Source of the DNA: Cubamyces lactineus
Taxonomy: Eukaryota > Basidiomycota > Agaricomycetes > Polyporales > Polyporaceae
Assembly (NCBI GenBank): GCA_022376465.1
Contig: JACDTU010000008.1
Location: forward strand, 1,054,001-1,118,000
Direction of reading: 5' to 3'
DNA length: 64,000 bases
Shown here: positions 20,719-34,560 of the stretch, one piece after another
Layout: every line of letters begins with the position of its first letter
Numbering within the stretch: position 1 is the stretch's first letter
Made by a program: the position numbers and the translations under genes
The notes under the pieces: model-generated
Databases searched by the model: none
What the model was told of the DNA's origin: nothing
The model's input: the letters and a program-made list of their open reading frames with translations, nothing else

Positions 20719-22814
20719 TCAGTCAAAGTCATACCGGTCGTCGTATCGGTATCGCCGCTCACGGTAGGAGCGTCGATCGTCGTAAGAGTCGCTTCCAGAA
20801 CTAGCGCTGCCCCTGCTGGTGGTGATAGTTCGCCCAATTATACGAAAGTCCGAGCCCGATGCAGGGGATAATGCGGTCGTCGTGATCATACTTACTGTCT
20901 TCGGGAGCGGTGGTCTCGCCCATAATAGTCATCTTCACGCCGACGGTCGCGGTCGTCTGGTCCGTATCCTCTGGAACGGTCGTGGCTCCGCCCCGAACTG
21001 GACTGATGAGAGCGATGGGAATGCGGGGACTGATGTTCCCGAGCGCTCGAACGGACTAGCGTGTCGCTAGAGCTGCCGCTGCGACTACAAGGGTGTGCGT
21101 CAGGGGACCTATCCCGGGGCAGAACGAAGAGAATGACACGTACCCTGACCGTTGGCTCCGTTCGTTCCGGGGCTCTGGGCGACACATATCGGGATCTTCG
21201 CGCGACGAATGAGTGCCAGCTCGTGGTCGCGATGGTCTGAAAAAGCCTCTGAGTGGACTATGGACAAGCGAGCAGAACGCACGTACTGATAGTGTGGATC
21301 TCTGATGTAAGAGTCGGGTGCAGGGCCATACATGGGCTGCGAGGGACGATGCATCGAAGGCTTATGCGTTGCGTACCCCCTGATTCCGCTTGTGAGATAT
21401 GTAACGTTAATTTTATCGAAATCACCCACCTGTTGTCGTAGGAGCGATGGGACGGACGGCCACGAGGATCGGTCCTGCTACTTCCGCTTGTGTGGTGCCG
21501 GGAGTGGTTATCGCTTCCGACCGAGATGTGGTCTTCCCCTCCAAATCCAGCTCTGTAGGTATTGAAAGAAGTGGCATTGAGATATTGAACCACAAACTAG
21601 CGGGGGAAAAGAGGGAGAGTAATAGAAAGAAAGCACTACTGACCTACATATCTCCCGCCCATACTGGTCCTGTACGATCACAGGACGGGGTCGCCTGAGT
21701 GGTTTATAACGCCCGCTAAAGTCCCCGACGCTGTAATCGTGCTGATGTCAGGTCCATAATGTCTCTTGAGCGACACAAGATACCCACCGCGTCAGCTCAT
21801 TGCCGTCCTCATCTTCGAATATGACTGGTGCACCGCCCGGGATGATGTAGTACTTGTCTTTCTTCCCGTGCTTGCCATGTTCTACGACGACAACGACGGG
21901 AGGCTCTTCGTTTGGATCCAAGGGCTCCTCCCAGTACGCCGGGTGGTCCCTGTACGATGGCTATCGGCCGCTTCAGCGTCAAAGCAGATACAGAATAGTT
22001 GTAAACTCACCACCGGCGGGGCGCTCCGCTCCCTCTCCCGGTGCCTACGATGGAACCGCTCGTGGGCTGGATACGACGCTGAGTGGTGCACTATATCCGG
22101 ACGGATGCCCTGCATCTGCGGAACGGGGCTGTTCACGAGCAGAGCCGACTGGTGCATGTCGTTCACCGCAGAGACATGCGGCTGGCCCATTGGCCCCGGT
22201 ATCCCTGAACGTGGCGATGGGGCGTAGAATGGCGCACCGTGCGACGCAGAAGGGGCAGCCGAAAGCGCCGGGGCGTATGTACCGTTGTCAGCGAACGCCT
22301 GCTGTAGCCGCGTGAGTGAGCTCTCCCGCTGAACAAGCGGAATGGTGTTGTCGGCGGCATTCCGAGCAGACAGGAAATCCTCGAACGAGCTCGAATCATC
22401 CGTGGGCAGACCTGGAACAACGGGCCGCTGATCTTCTGGGTAGTCCACTACGGTGGTACGATATCTGTCTCCGACTGGAGCGACTCCCTGCTGCTACATA
22501 ATGTCAGCAGACAGAGTAACGGTGCAAATGTGTGGGATTACTCACATCAACGTCGGTAGCGTACTTCTTACGTACGCAGAAATTTAGCAAATAAGCACGA
22601 AATCACGGCACCTGCTCGGGGAGACACGTACCCTCTTCGTAGACTTGCGGGAGAGCATCTTGCTCCATGGAGAGCGGTTATGACGGGACTCTTGCTCTGC
22701 ATACCCACAGTCGTAGTAGCCATGGGGAGCATCATACCCGTCGTACTGGCCATAGGCACCACTGCGCCCAGGCTCTTTCGTGGACCGACCAAGACTGGGG
22801 AATAGGCGGGGCAT
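20719..22814 (-). CDS. Disordered Pro/Ser/Tyr/Arg-rich protein of unknown function
   Basis: Five to seven exons; boundaries in the 3' half are approximate. The start ATG at 22812-22814 gives MPRLFPSLGRSTKEPG. A Gly/Tyr-rich part follows (YGQYDGYDAPHGYYDCGY), then WSKMLSRKSTKR, a more ordered block (TTVVDYPEDQRPVVPGLPTD, SSSFEDFLSARNAADNTIPL, SSLTRLQQAFADNG), PAYWEEPLDPNEEPPVVVVVEHG, and KYYIIPGGAPVIFEDEDGNE. The last is followed by RPRPVIVQDQYGR. The C-terminus is a Ser/Arg/Tyr-rich tail, DSYDDRRSYRERRYRYDD, with TGA 20719-20721. The YYIIPGGAPVIFED block recurs, to my knowledge, in uncharacterised mushroom proteins. No enzyme motif. The RS/RY tail hints at RNA-binding or condensate behaviour, which is speculation. 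Confidence 0.6.
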
Positions 22815-23566
22815 GTTGCAAAGAGGAGCCAAAGGGTGAGAAGAAAGATCGGAAAGCACAACAAGAATCAAGAGATGAGGGGGAGAAAGGTACGAAGTGG
22901 AAGTCTAGTTGAATGCCTGCATTCGATGACGCCCCAATGAGCGACAAGACTGCTAGTGGAGACTGCGCAAAGATGGTGTGCTGCTGCACGCAAGAGAGAT
23001 GCAGGGATAGATGGGGGTGCAGGCCCTGAGGCCTGAGAGGGCAGGTAGCCTTATAGTGAACGGCGTGGACAGCATGAGGTTACCGCGCACAACGAAGGAC
23101 GGAGAAGAGTTATCTCACGCGTTCATACGCGTGCTTCTGCGGGTTATCCCCCGGGATATTGTCTGTTAATCGCCCAAGAGCCCGATAGTTATCCCGCGTC
23201 AGGTGTGCGCGGCTCGCGATAGTGAAGAGGTGCTAGGAAGGCTGGTATACAGAAAAGCGCGCGGGAACAAGCTCCGCGCAGCTATATGTTCTCAACGCGG
23301 CCTATCCGCATGTTTCTGATACATACCGTGTCAACGGCGTACACAGCGGCGTATACAAACTTGCTAATTTCCCAAGCAGCACTCCAACACAGGCCATCCT
23401 CTGACCTAGTCCTGAGGCCACACTCCGACACCGGATACACTGCGCGATCAAAGCACACGACACGATAAGTTACGATCGAGGCCATGAAGTACGCAAATCC
23501 AGCTTGCCTTTCCAAGAGCCGATGAGCATATGATCACGTAGGTGCGTCTGTATGGGCGCAGGGTTC
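22815..23566. other. Intergenic region upstream of the disordered-protein gene
   Basis: About 750 bases between two minus-strand genes. It would hold the promoter of the 22.8-kb gene and the 3' end of the next. Purine-rich near 22840-22910 (GAGATGAGGGGGAGAAAGG). The small minus-strand frame at 23282-23515 has no recognisable features. Confidence 0.4.
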
Positions 23567-24874
23567 TCATGCGATCCGCGCCTGGCCTTCGCTCCATAGT
23601 AGTTGCTTGACTTGGGTGAGGGCTTGCGAGACTTTGGATATCGTATCCGCCGTCGAGCCGATCGGCGTTGGGTCGAGGATAGGGCTTTTCGAGAGACTGT
23701 CCAAACGCGCAGAAAGCGCGAGGAGAGTGTTTTCGAGGGAACGCGCGGACACCTCGAGTGCGGAGGATGTAGAAGGGGGCGTAACCTAGATGGGTGAGCT
23801 ATCTGAGGTGATGTGGCATGGAAGGGACCTACGGGAGCTGCCGGCTGTGAACCAACGTATGGATCGGGACGCGCCTGAGGTAACACATACGAATCATCAT
23901 CCTGCGAAGAGTTATGATCACTTGACAATGCGTGCGTAAAAAGCCTCTTACAGCCGAGAGAGGGGCATCACGTCTCGCCTTGCCCTTCCCTTTATCAGTG
24001 GGCAACTGGGTCGCAAATGAAAGCCCCGCAGCAGCGGGAGCCGCTAGGCGATGGGTGTCTTCTGGCAGAGGCGTAGAATGAATAGGTACTAGGCGGTCCT
24101 GACCGAACGCATCCCTCTCGTCAACATATGCAATGCCGCAGATCACACATTCCTATAGAACAAGCAGTCTAGCAAGCGTATGGCGGCATCTATCTATGAA
24201 GACTTGCCTTCCTCGGATCAATTTTAGCCTGCACCTTTGGGGGGCGCACAAGGGGTATGCCGTAGCAGGTAGGATTGGGGCATTCATCTGCGAGCATAGC
24301 CCAGCCTTGGAGCATGCGCCTCCCAATTTCGGCGGAGGCAGTATCCGACTGCTGCCGACGACGAAGTAGCTCCGCGGTATCCATAAGAGGCACAAGAGGG
24401 GGAGAATCCGGAGTGACCGATACCTCAGTCGGGGGTGTGGATGAGCGGGACAGACCGGTCCCGTAGGATATGGTTGAAACGGAGCTCGTATCAGGGACAG
24501 GTGATGGTTGTGGCACGCTTGAGTGGCCTACAGCGTGTGCATTGCTTGTCCCAGCTGCGTTGTGAGATGCCGGGGCTGGGTCGCAATTGACACAGAACTG
24601 GATGGATGTAGAGACGGCGGAGGGAGATCTCATCATGGGCACTTTGCCGCATTTTGAGCAAATTCTGTCCGTCAAGATCTGCAGTTCCATGTAAAAGTAG
24701 ATGAGAGCATGAGGCTAAGATGAGGCGGATGACACATACCCATCCCTTGAGCATATATTCGCCGAGCGTGCTCGAAACATCAATAATAGTCGAAGGCATG
24801 CTTCCGTGCGGTAGGCTGCTGGAGGCGTTAACGTTCACGCCAAGTGCGGCAGTGATCTTGACGCTCATAGTCAT
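23567..24874 (-). CDS. SSSCA1-type zinc-ribbon protein with two ribbon units
   Basis: Four or so exons, M1 at 24872-24874, TGA at 23567-23569. Ribbon 1: STLGEYMLKGW, an intron, then CSKCGKVPMMRS and FCVNCD. Ribbon 2: AEIGRRMLQGWAMLADECP, CYGIPLVRPP, then ECVICG. The helix LG.YMLKGW followed by two Cys pairs is the signature of the Sjogren syndrome/scleroderma autoantigen 1 family (human ZNRD2). The C-terminus is a helix, SLENTLLALSARLDSLSKSP and SKVSQALTQVKQLLWSE. Ser/Pro-rich linkers separate the parts. The biological role of the fungal family is poorly known; human ZNRD2 is a small zinc-ribbon partner protein. Divergent from the EDEM gene with 223 bases between starts. Confidence 0.75.
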
Positions 24875-25097
24875 AGTCAGATGTAAGAAGCGCCCATGCG
24901 TTCCCCGGATCACGTGCGGTCGTGTTAGCTTCCACGTCGCGAGCTCCCAAGTTTCTCAGTGGCTTGTTGCAGAACAGTGATCTCGGCGTACCCAGGCCTC
25001 TTGCTCTGTTGCTGTCTGTGGCTTTCTGACTCCTTGCAGCCTGTCGAGGGCTACGGACGACATCTTCTGCGCCCGTCTCTCCCTCAGCCTGCTCTGT

Positions 25098-28000
25098 ATG
25101 AAGTGGCCCGCGCTATGGCCTTCTGGTCTTCTTGCGCTACTTTTTGCCGTTCTAGATAATCACTGGTCTCCTCCTGTCTCTGTTCATGCCCTCTCCAAAG
25201 CAGCACCCTGGACGACTGACCGGAAACTAGCAGTAAGGTATGGAGTACATGCCTTGCATCCCTGGGTGTAACATGCTTCACAAGTGCGACAGAGAGCAAG
25301 TGCGCGAGCTATGGCATCATGGTTATGACCATTACATGAAACATGGTGCGTTTCCGTGCGTTCGAGTGCTGGTGGAAGCCTCACCGTTGTTCGCCATCCA
25401 GCCTTTCCGCTTGATGAGGTAGATTCTCTGCAGTTGTGTCTGACATTCTGGTCAACAACGATTTCGTAGCTCGCGCCTCTATCCTGTACAGGTCGAGGGC
25501 CCAACTGGCATAACCCGTATGTGATGGTTTCTCCTACTTCACTGTCAACAGTCAGCTCATCAACTGTAGTGCCGATATTGCAACAAACGACGTCGCGGGC
25601 AATTTCTCTGTCACTCTTATTGACGCGCTAGATACATTTGTGGTCTTGAACGACCCTCCAGGGTTCGAAGACGCCGTTCGTAAGGTCATCCGCTGGGTTA
25701 CATTTGACGTGAACACGAAACCACAAGTCTTCGAGACTACTATCAGAGTTCTCGGTGGTTTACTCTCCGGGCATATCTTTGCCGACAAACCTGGCCAACC
25801 TTTTTATTTGTCCTGGTACAGAGGTGAACTGCTCCAACTGGCTTACGATCTCGGGGTCAGGCTCCTACCTGCATTCCATACACTCACCGGGCTCCCATAC
25901 GCAAGGGTATTACATTTCCCCCTTTTGCTTCGGGCTTCTCTGAAACGCCTTCAGATAAACTTGCGTCATGGAATTCACAGGGGCGAATCCATTGATACTT
26001 GTGGGTGTTTCGGAGCCAACGTAGTGCTGTGTCTCAATATCCACAGGTACCGCGGGTGCAGGATCCCTCATCCTCGAGTTCGGTACCCTGAGTCGGCTGA
26101 CGGGCGACGACCGGTTCGAGAAAGCCGCGTACAAGGCCTTTTTTGCACTCTGGAACCGCAGATCAGATATAGGTCTTGTAGGCAATACCATCAATATATT
26201 TACTGGAGTACGTCCCACTCCGCGCACGTGTGATGAGATACGCAAGCGTGACGGTCGATTTCTTTCCTACTACAGCTGTGGACACACCCAGAGGTGAACG
26301 GGATCGGCGCGGGCATCGACTCGTTCTATGAATATGCGCTCAAGTGGTACATCATGAGCGGTAAGTACACCGTCGCCATCGCAAATCGCAAAGGTGAAAA
26401 CTGACCTGGGCCACAGGCGAAGTGGAATTTCTCGATGTATGGCAAGACTCGTACGCGTCTGTAATGCGATACTCCAGGGCACCAGACGGCTTCTGGGTGA
26501 GACTATGTTTCTACCGGTATCCCATCTGTGCTGACGTTCAATAGTATCGAAATGTCAACATCCATTCGGTAGGAGAGCTCAGCTTAGGTCCTCCAGGCTC
26601 TCACTCATTGATGATAGGGCGACCCTCAATATGCGAGCGTTGACTCGTTATCCGCGTTCTGGCCGGGCTTACAAGTCCTCGGAGGCGATATTGAGAATGC
26701 GGTGAAATCACACCTAACTTGTGAGATGCAACGCATTCACAAGGCGATGGAGGGGGGCTTACACTATCGTCACCCTAGATTGGAATATTTGGCGAGGATT
26801 CGCTGGACTGCCGGAGGTATGGGACATGAGCTATCGCCAGGCAACCTCTTTTCAATACCCATTGAGGCCAGGTAAGTAATTCGTTACGCTCGAGCCATGC
26901 TATTTCCTGACCATTTGTCGAAGAATTCGTGGAATCCACATGGTACCTATACAGGGTAAACTCGATTGAAGGATTCTAGGTCGCTGTTGGCTAACACAAG
27001 CATCAGGCGACGCGGGATCCTTTCTATCTCGACGTCGGTGGTAGGTCAAACACACAAACACACGACGATCATGTTAACGTCATACTCACAGAGCGCATCT
27101 TGCGTGATATCACCCACCGCACGAAGGTGGAATGTGGCCTCGTCGGGATTAGTGACCTCCGCACTAATGCACGCGACGACCGTATGGAGTCTTTTGTGCT
27201 CTCCGAAACCCTTAAGGTACGCCCTTGCCTGGCCATCTGGCCTCTTCATGACTTTAACGCTGTCTCTCGCAGTACCTCTACTTGCTATTTGACGAGTCCA
27301 ACCCTCTCCACACAGACGATTCGCACTGGGTCTTCACGACAGAGGGTCACATACTCTCCCTCGACCGCTCCCTTCTTCGCCCTATCTCCCCGGCGCGACG
27401 CAAGCTGCGCCGCGTTGAGAGCGTGCAGTGTCCCGTCTATCGCCCTCCTATGGTTGCATACGACGACTGGGAGGGAGAGACGGGTCTCACGGGTGGCGTG
27501 ATGTGGCGCGCGGACTTTGACTATGTCCGAGAGCTCATCGGACGGCTGCCGAGCGAGAACGAGACGCGGTGGTGGGACCCCGAGGGCTGGTGCGTGTTGC
27601 CCAAACACGAGCCTTATGTGCGTACATACACTTTGTTTGGCCGTTTGTGGGATGTGATGCTAACGCATAAATGGTCGACGCAGACATACGACTTTGTGCT
27701 CTCAGCAGACGGTGAGGTTGTCCCGGAGGATTTGCACCCCTCCGTGGACAAGCTCGTGCCTGTAGCTGATGGCTACTTGGTGCACAACGTGACAGGCCTG
27801 CGAGTGCACATCGTAACCCGATTGGACGGCAAGGGTTACGATATCGCCAAGCGTGCGTAAGCTATTCCTATCAGCGCAAAGATACAAGATATTGACAACC
27901 CTGCAGTGGGGCCATATGCAGTCAAGACGGGCCAGAAGATATATTTCAACGATAGCCAGCTCGTCCTCTCACCAGTCGAAGGCAGCGGCAAGCAAGGCGC

Positions 28001-28709
28001 CACCACCGCTAAGCCTCGTATCCCTGAAGTTGAGCTTCGGCTCTATCTCGACTACGTCAACCCACTCCTTCAGCTACAAGGCCCAGGCATGCACGACGTG
28101 ATCACTGAGGTGACTGTCGTCGCCGCCACTGCGATGTTCGGCGGGGATCCCGCTGCTATTCGACAATCTTCGTCCTTGTCCTCCGACAAACCGCCGCTTC
28201 GGTTCGGGCATGGGGAAGGTGTGCGTGTGGTTCGGTTTCCCGACAATTATTTAGGATGCGCGCCGTACACCCAGAGACTGGATGGCGAAGCGATCGTGGT
28301 CGCGCGCGGCGAGTGCACCTTCCTCGAGAAGCTCACACACGCTCAGCGGGCGGGCGCGTCGGGTGTCGTCGTCCTCGGGGACGAAGACCGTCACATCAAT
28401 CCGTCCGCGGACTCGGAAGAACTCGCGGCTGCAGGGCCAGAGATCAACGACGTCGCGATCGTCGTCCTCCAGAGAGGAGATGCACAGCTTGTCGAAGACA
28501 TGCTGGAGTCGGCAGAACGTCACGGGTTGGGTGAGGTCAAGCTCGTGGTTGAACCTTGGGACGACGGGCTGGTAGAGACGGACAGATCCACTGATGACAA
28601 GGGTGATCGTGCGGAGAAGAATAGCTCCAGGGAAGGGAAGCTCGAGGATACGCCGCGCGTGCTCTACCTCAACAACCACCCGTTGATTAACACCCGACTG
28701 CTAGTCTAG
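25098..28709 (+). CDS. EDEM-type GH47 alpha-mannosidase with PA domain (ER-associated degradation)
   Basis: ATG 25098 opens a signal peptide ([19 protein letters not shown]). The GH47 barrel then begins: [46 protein letters not shown] (acid residue), [64 protein letters not shown], and the terminal FTTEGH that ligates calcium in the family. After it come a CPVYRPP segment and a C-terminal PA domain ([36 protein letters not shown]), ending at TAG 28707-28709. GH47 plus PA matches EDEM3-like proteins. These trim mannose from misfolded glycoproteins in the ER lumen and mark them for degradation. About fourteen exons in the barrel half, then one long exon. No C-terminal HDEL-like signal or membrane anchor seen. 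Confidence 0.9.
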
Positions 28710-28943
28710 TTCTCTCTACATGTCTATATCCATTGCTGAGAACCCCCAACCACTCTGCACACGTGCCTATACAAATGTACATGCGCTGCCGTTATACGAA
28801 TACACTGGATCTCGTCAATGCTGCCATTTACATTTCTTGATGGACCTGTCAACGTTTCGGCCCACGTTCATCTTCCTGCCCTAACCTCACATGGGGAGAA
28901 TGCTGTGAGAGCGCAAGGCACATAGATGCCCCGAACAGAGCGC

Positions 28944-29671
28944 TCAGTCATCGACCTTGACGATGGAGTAGAGCGGTGCGTCAAGCTTCTCAGACGGCTT
29001 GAGGAAGGTGAGCTCGATGATAAAGAGGTACTCGAGCACCTTGCCGCCGAGCTTGGACACAAGCTCGCCAGCGGCCTTGGCAGAGCCACCTGCACTCCAG
29101 TCTGAGCAACCGCAGCTACAACATGCCATCACAATAGGGCTTACCAGTGGCGACAAGATCGTCCACGACTACGACCGTCTGGCCGGGCTGGATGGCATCC
29201 GCCTGCATTTCGAAAACATCCTATCGCGGACGCACCCTGTTAGCTCCCACTCTCGCGGCCAATCGCTAGCCTGCAATGTACTCACCACGCCATACTCCTT
29301 CTGGTACTCCGCATGGATCGTCTCGCCCGGGAGCTTGCCCTTCTTGCGAACGGGTACGAACGCGGCGCCGAGACGCATCGCGATGATGGGACCGAGGAGG
29401 AAGCCGCGCGCGTCAAGGCCGACGACTACATCGATTTTCTTAGATGGCGACTGAGCAATAGTGTGCGACGTGAGGCGGTGCACGAAATGCGTGATGAGCG
29501 TCTCAAAGGCGACCGGGTCGCGGAGGAGAGGGAAGATGTCGAGGAAGACAATACCCTGCTCAGATGGTCAGCTTCACGTACGCCACAGAGTAATGTTCTG
29601 AGTGGTACCTTCTTGGGGTAATCAGGAAATGCCCGGAGGAGGCCCTTCAGATACTCGACGTCGGCGGACAT
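28944..29671 (-). CDS. APT1: Adenine phosphoribosyltransferase
   Basis: Purine salvage enzyme: adenine + PRPP to AMP + PPi, cytosolic. Four exons. The N-terminus is MSADVEYLKGLLRAFPDYPKK, then IVFLDIFPLLRDP, SKKIDVVVGLDARGFLLGP, FVPVRKKGKLPGETI and EYQKEYG. The PRPP-binding loop is VVVVDDLVATGGSA, and the protein ends IVKVDD with stop at 28944-28946. Length about 185 residues is normal. Tail-to-tail with the EDEM gene (234 bases apart), tandem with eS1. Confidence 0.95.
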
Positions 29672-30112
29672 GGTGGAGGTTCGTGGAGAAAAGGAAGAGG
29701 GCTATTGGTATTATTCTCTGTCCATATACTTTCAGCAGATGTGGCTGAAGTCAATATTTTGTGCAGAGCCGATCGTTCCGATCGGTGTCTGCAGATCTCC
29801 AGTAAGCGCTCCACATTCATTCGGCGCTCAACACGCGTCTACTCAACGTCCTCCGTCCCGCCCACGGATATTCCACGGACAATAGTCTTGATCTTATAGG
29901 GCTTTCGTCACTTATCCATCGTACTCAGACAGGTTTCGCACACGCAGTTTTGCCGATACAAGCACAGCTGAACATAACAATATACTCGAGTGCAACCAGA
30001 CGACAGGATGGGTGATACGGCGTGCGTGGTCATGTCATAGATTGCCATACCCTTGTAGCATAAGTGAGAGAGATCATGATGGAGGATACAAGAGCAGACA
30101 ACAGGTAGGCTT
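29672..30112. other. Intergenic region between APT1 and the eS1 gene
   Basis: 441 bases between two minus-strand genes, holding the APT1 promoter and eS1 3' end. TTCCGATCGTTCCGATCGG near 29770-29786 is a short tandem of CGATC words. No ORF of interest. Confidence 0.35.
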
Positions 30113-31110
30113 TTATACAGACTCGAGGATCTCGGGCTCCTTGAAGTCCTTCACAACACGAGTGCCAGTCTCCTGGAGAAGAAAGTGTGAGCTCGGCTCG
30201 TGCTGACGGAAGTCATGAAAACTTACGTCTGTCGACTCGCCGTGGAGCTCGAGGAGCTTGGACATGTCGAACTTGGGCGCCTTGAGGATCTTCGCCTTGT
30301 GAACGTAGACGTTCTGCAGAGGGTAGATGCTCCTCGCAGCCTTCTCAATCTCCCGACCGATCGCCTCAGGGACGAACTTCTGGACCAACTCCTTGAGGTC
30401 GCAACTCGACGCCTCCCGAGTCATGATCTCAAACATCTTCTTGCGGATCTCCCGGATCTGCGAAGACTGCGCGTAGGTGGTCTTGCGGACCTGGAGAGGG
30501 CGACGCTTGGTGAAACCAATCGCGAAGAGGCGGAGGAGGTAGCCGTCGGTCGTCTTCACGTCGACGTGCGCCTCAATGAGAGTCTGCCACTTGCGGACGA
30601 GCGAACGGAGCTTGTCGGAAGTGAAGCTCATGCCGTGGAAGTTGGTCAAGCAGTTCTTGCCCTGGACCTCATCGACCCGGAGCTTGATCTTGCGGAAGGC
30701 CTGCTCCTCATCCTTGGTGAGATCAGCCAGGGAGATCTCAATGATACGACCCTTGAGAGAGTCGTTGGCGTTTTCTGGACAGGGTATAAGGCGCACATCT
30801 CTGCACAGTGGGCAAGGTACGTACTGAGACCCTGAGAGCGGTTGACAAGAGTCTTGCCGACGTTCTTGACCTCAAAGATTGAGGGCGCCTTAATGTCGTA
30901 CCAGTCTTTCCGCCACACCGTAAATTTCGCAAACATCCCACTGCGTACACGAACGACTCACCCTTGCGGGAGAAGGGGTCGACGACCTTCTTCTTGATAC
31001 CCTTCTTGCCCTTAGACAAACGCTTGTTCTGTAGGCGCATGCGTGTCAATTGCGGTGTACATGTAGCACTCCTGGATCCGAGGTTCAAAACCGACCTTGC
31101 CAACAGCCAT
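30113..31110 (-). CDS. RPS1: 40S ribosomal protein eS1 (S3a)
   Basis: Structural protein of the small ribosomal subunit. Exons: MAVGK, then [114 protein letters not shown], and a last exon [14 protein letters not shown] with TAA 30113-30115. The sequence is almost unbroken family consensus. The first exon holds only five codons, common in fungal ribosomal protein genes. Starts 201 bases from ATG10 on the other strand. Confidence 0.96.
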
Positions 31111-31311
31111 GGTGGGTTATCTGGAGAGATGCGGCAGGGAAGGACCGCAAGGAGAGGGAGCCGGCAGTTGGACGGGCTGAGTTTTGGGATGCGTGAGTAC
31201 CACCAGGCGCGGGCAGGAGCAGGCTGGGCTGTGGGAAATTGCCTGATGTGGCTGAAACCTTAATTCTGCAACTGCAATCGCGTTTCTCACGCCACACACG
31301 CCCAACGCCTT

Positions 31312-32071
31312 ATGCTTACCACCCTCACACGCGCACAGTTCGAAGAGGCATGCCGCCGCTATGTCGATGCTCACCCAGGTGATCGCTGTTCAGAAGTGAA
31401 AGCGTATCCATCCGGATGGTGCTGGCATGAACACTCTGTATGCTTACTCGCTAAACGCTGGTCATCTTTGTTTTCTGACTCGTAGCAGTATGTCCCCGGT
31501 CTTGGCTACCTCTCTAGGACTGTCATACTGCCTCGGCCGTCTGGAGTTGAGGCGAGTGGTAGCGAAGAACTCGGGGACCCGACTGCTGTAGACGACGAGG
31601 CGACTGCCCCTGTCCCTCCCGAACAATATACTTGTCGGCAGTATGTGGTCTACTCCCCCACTTTCCAAGTTCCGACGCTCTACTTCACTCTGCATGATCC
31701 GAGTGCGTGCGGCCTCTGCCCGTTGCGGTCTGCTGTCTCTAATACCGTGCCTCTGTCAAGGTGGATCCCCTATGCCCTTGGATGCAATTGTGGAATCTGC
31801 GCTTTTCCGGCGTCATGCATTGCCATCGCCCGGTGGAAACGCGTTTGCATTGACGCTCCCGGAGTCGTCGTTAGCGCTACTCTCGCAAGGCGATCATCCG
31901 ACGCTTGGGACGCCCTCTTGGTATTTTCATCCTTGCCACACCTCCGAGGCAGTATCGGAGATACTCGCAGAGTCGAACGATGCGAAGAGTGGCGATGAGT
32001 TATTGCGGTGGATGGAGGTTTGGTTCATGGTTTTAAGTAACGTAGTGGACTTCTTCGCCGGTAGTCAGTAA
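31312..32071 (+). CDS. ATG10: Autophagy E2-like enzyme Atg10
   Basis: Three exons, ATG 31312. N-terminal helix (LTRAQFEEACRRYVDAH), SGWCWHEH, then YVVYSPTFQVPTLYF, the conserved strand of Atg10/Atg3-like E2 folds, and LHDPSGSPM. The catalytic Cys region is SWYFHPCHTSEAVSEIL, followed by WMEVWFMVLSNVVDFF at the C-terminus, stop 32069-32071. Atg10 takes Atg12 from Atg7 and joins it to Atg5, a step of autophagosome formation in the cytosol. The FHPC motif and its context are the strongest evidence. Acidic insertion (EELGDPTAVDDE) between exons 2 parts is ordinary for fungal copies. Confidence 0.9.
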
Positions 32072-34009
<1,938 letters not shown>

Positions 34010-34560
34010 TTCTAGACTTCGGCATCCTCACATTGTATTGCTCTCGCACTGCTATCATATCCTGGTTAATCTTTTGGGAGGTTTCATTGTTATCGTGTGC
34101 CGTCTCGCGTCTGAGTAAGCAAGGACGATAGGTGTGAGACTGTGAGTTGCCTCTTGATAACCGTACAGTCTACGACGCCTCAAACGAAAAGAGGTACAAG
34201 ATCGGCACGTTAGCCGCCCGTGCGATGGATTCACGCTATCTCAGTCCACCCGCCCGTTCATGTGAGTGGGAGATGGTCTTACGGCACGTCGCGCCCCGTG
34301 CTTATCATACGCCTACAGCGGTGAGCCGTTCCCCGCCCCGGACCTGAAGGTGTCTGTTTTTCCACAGTATTTGCTGATCTGGTGGTGGACCAGCAGGTCC
34401 ACCGATACACCTACGCCGCGACCCTCGGGACCAGAATGCGTTATAAGCGGCAGAAGCAGCTGACCGGACAAGGCGTGAGACAGACGAGATCTTCGTTCTA
34501 TCTCATAGCTGGCTTGGGCTCCCTACTCCGACGGTGCTGCTGCTCTCCAGACGCTCTACC
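34010..34560. promoter_or_regulatory. Upstream region of MFS gene A with a short perfect hairpin
   Basis: 551 bases between the thiolase stop and transporter start. It contains GGTGGACC-AGCA-GGTCCACC (34384-34403), an 8-bp stem with a 4-base loop. No gene supported; the small open frames here lack similarity. Confidence 0.4.

Noticed and set aside
28251..28679. 142-codon minus-strand frame
   Set aside because: Antisense to the PA domain exon of the EDEM gene, whose frame carries clear family motifs.
30200..30835. A 211-codon + strand frame rich in Leu/Glu
   Set aside because: Exact antisense of the ribosomal protein eS1 exon; a codon-bias shadow.
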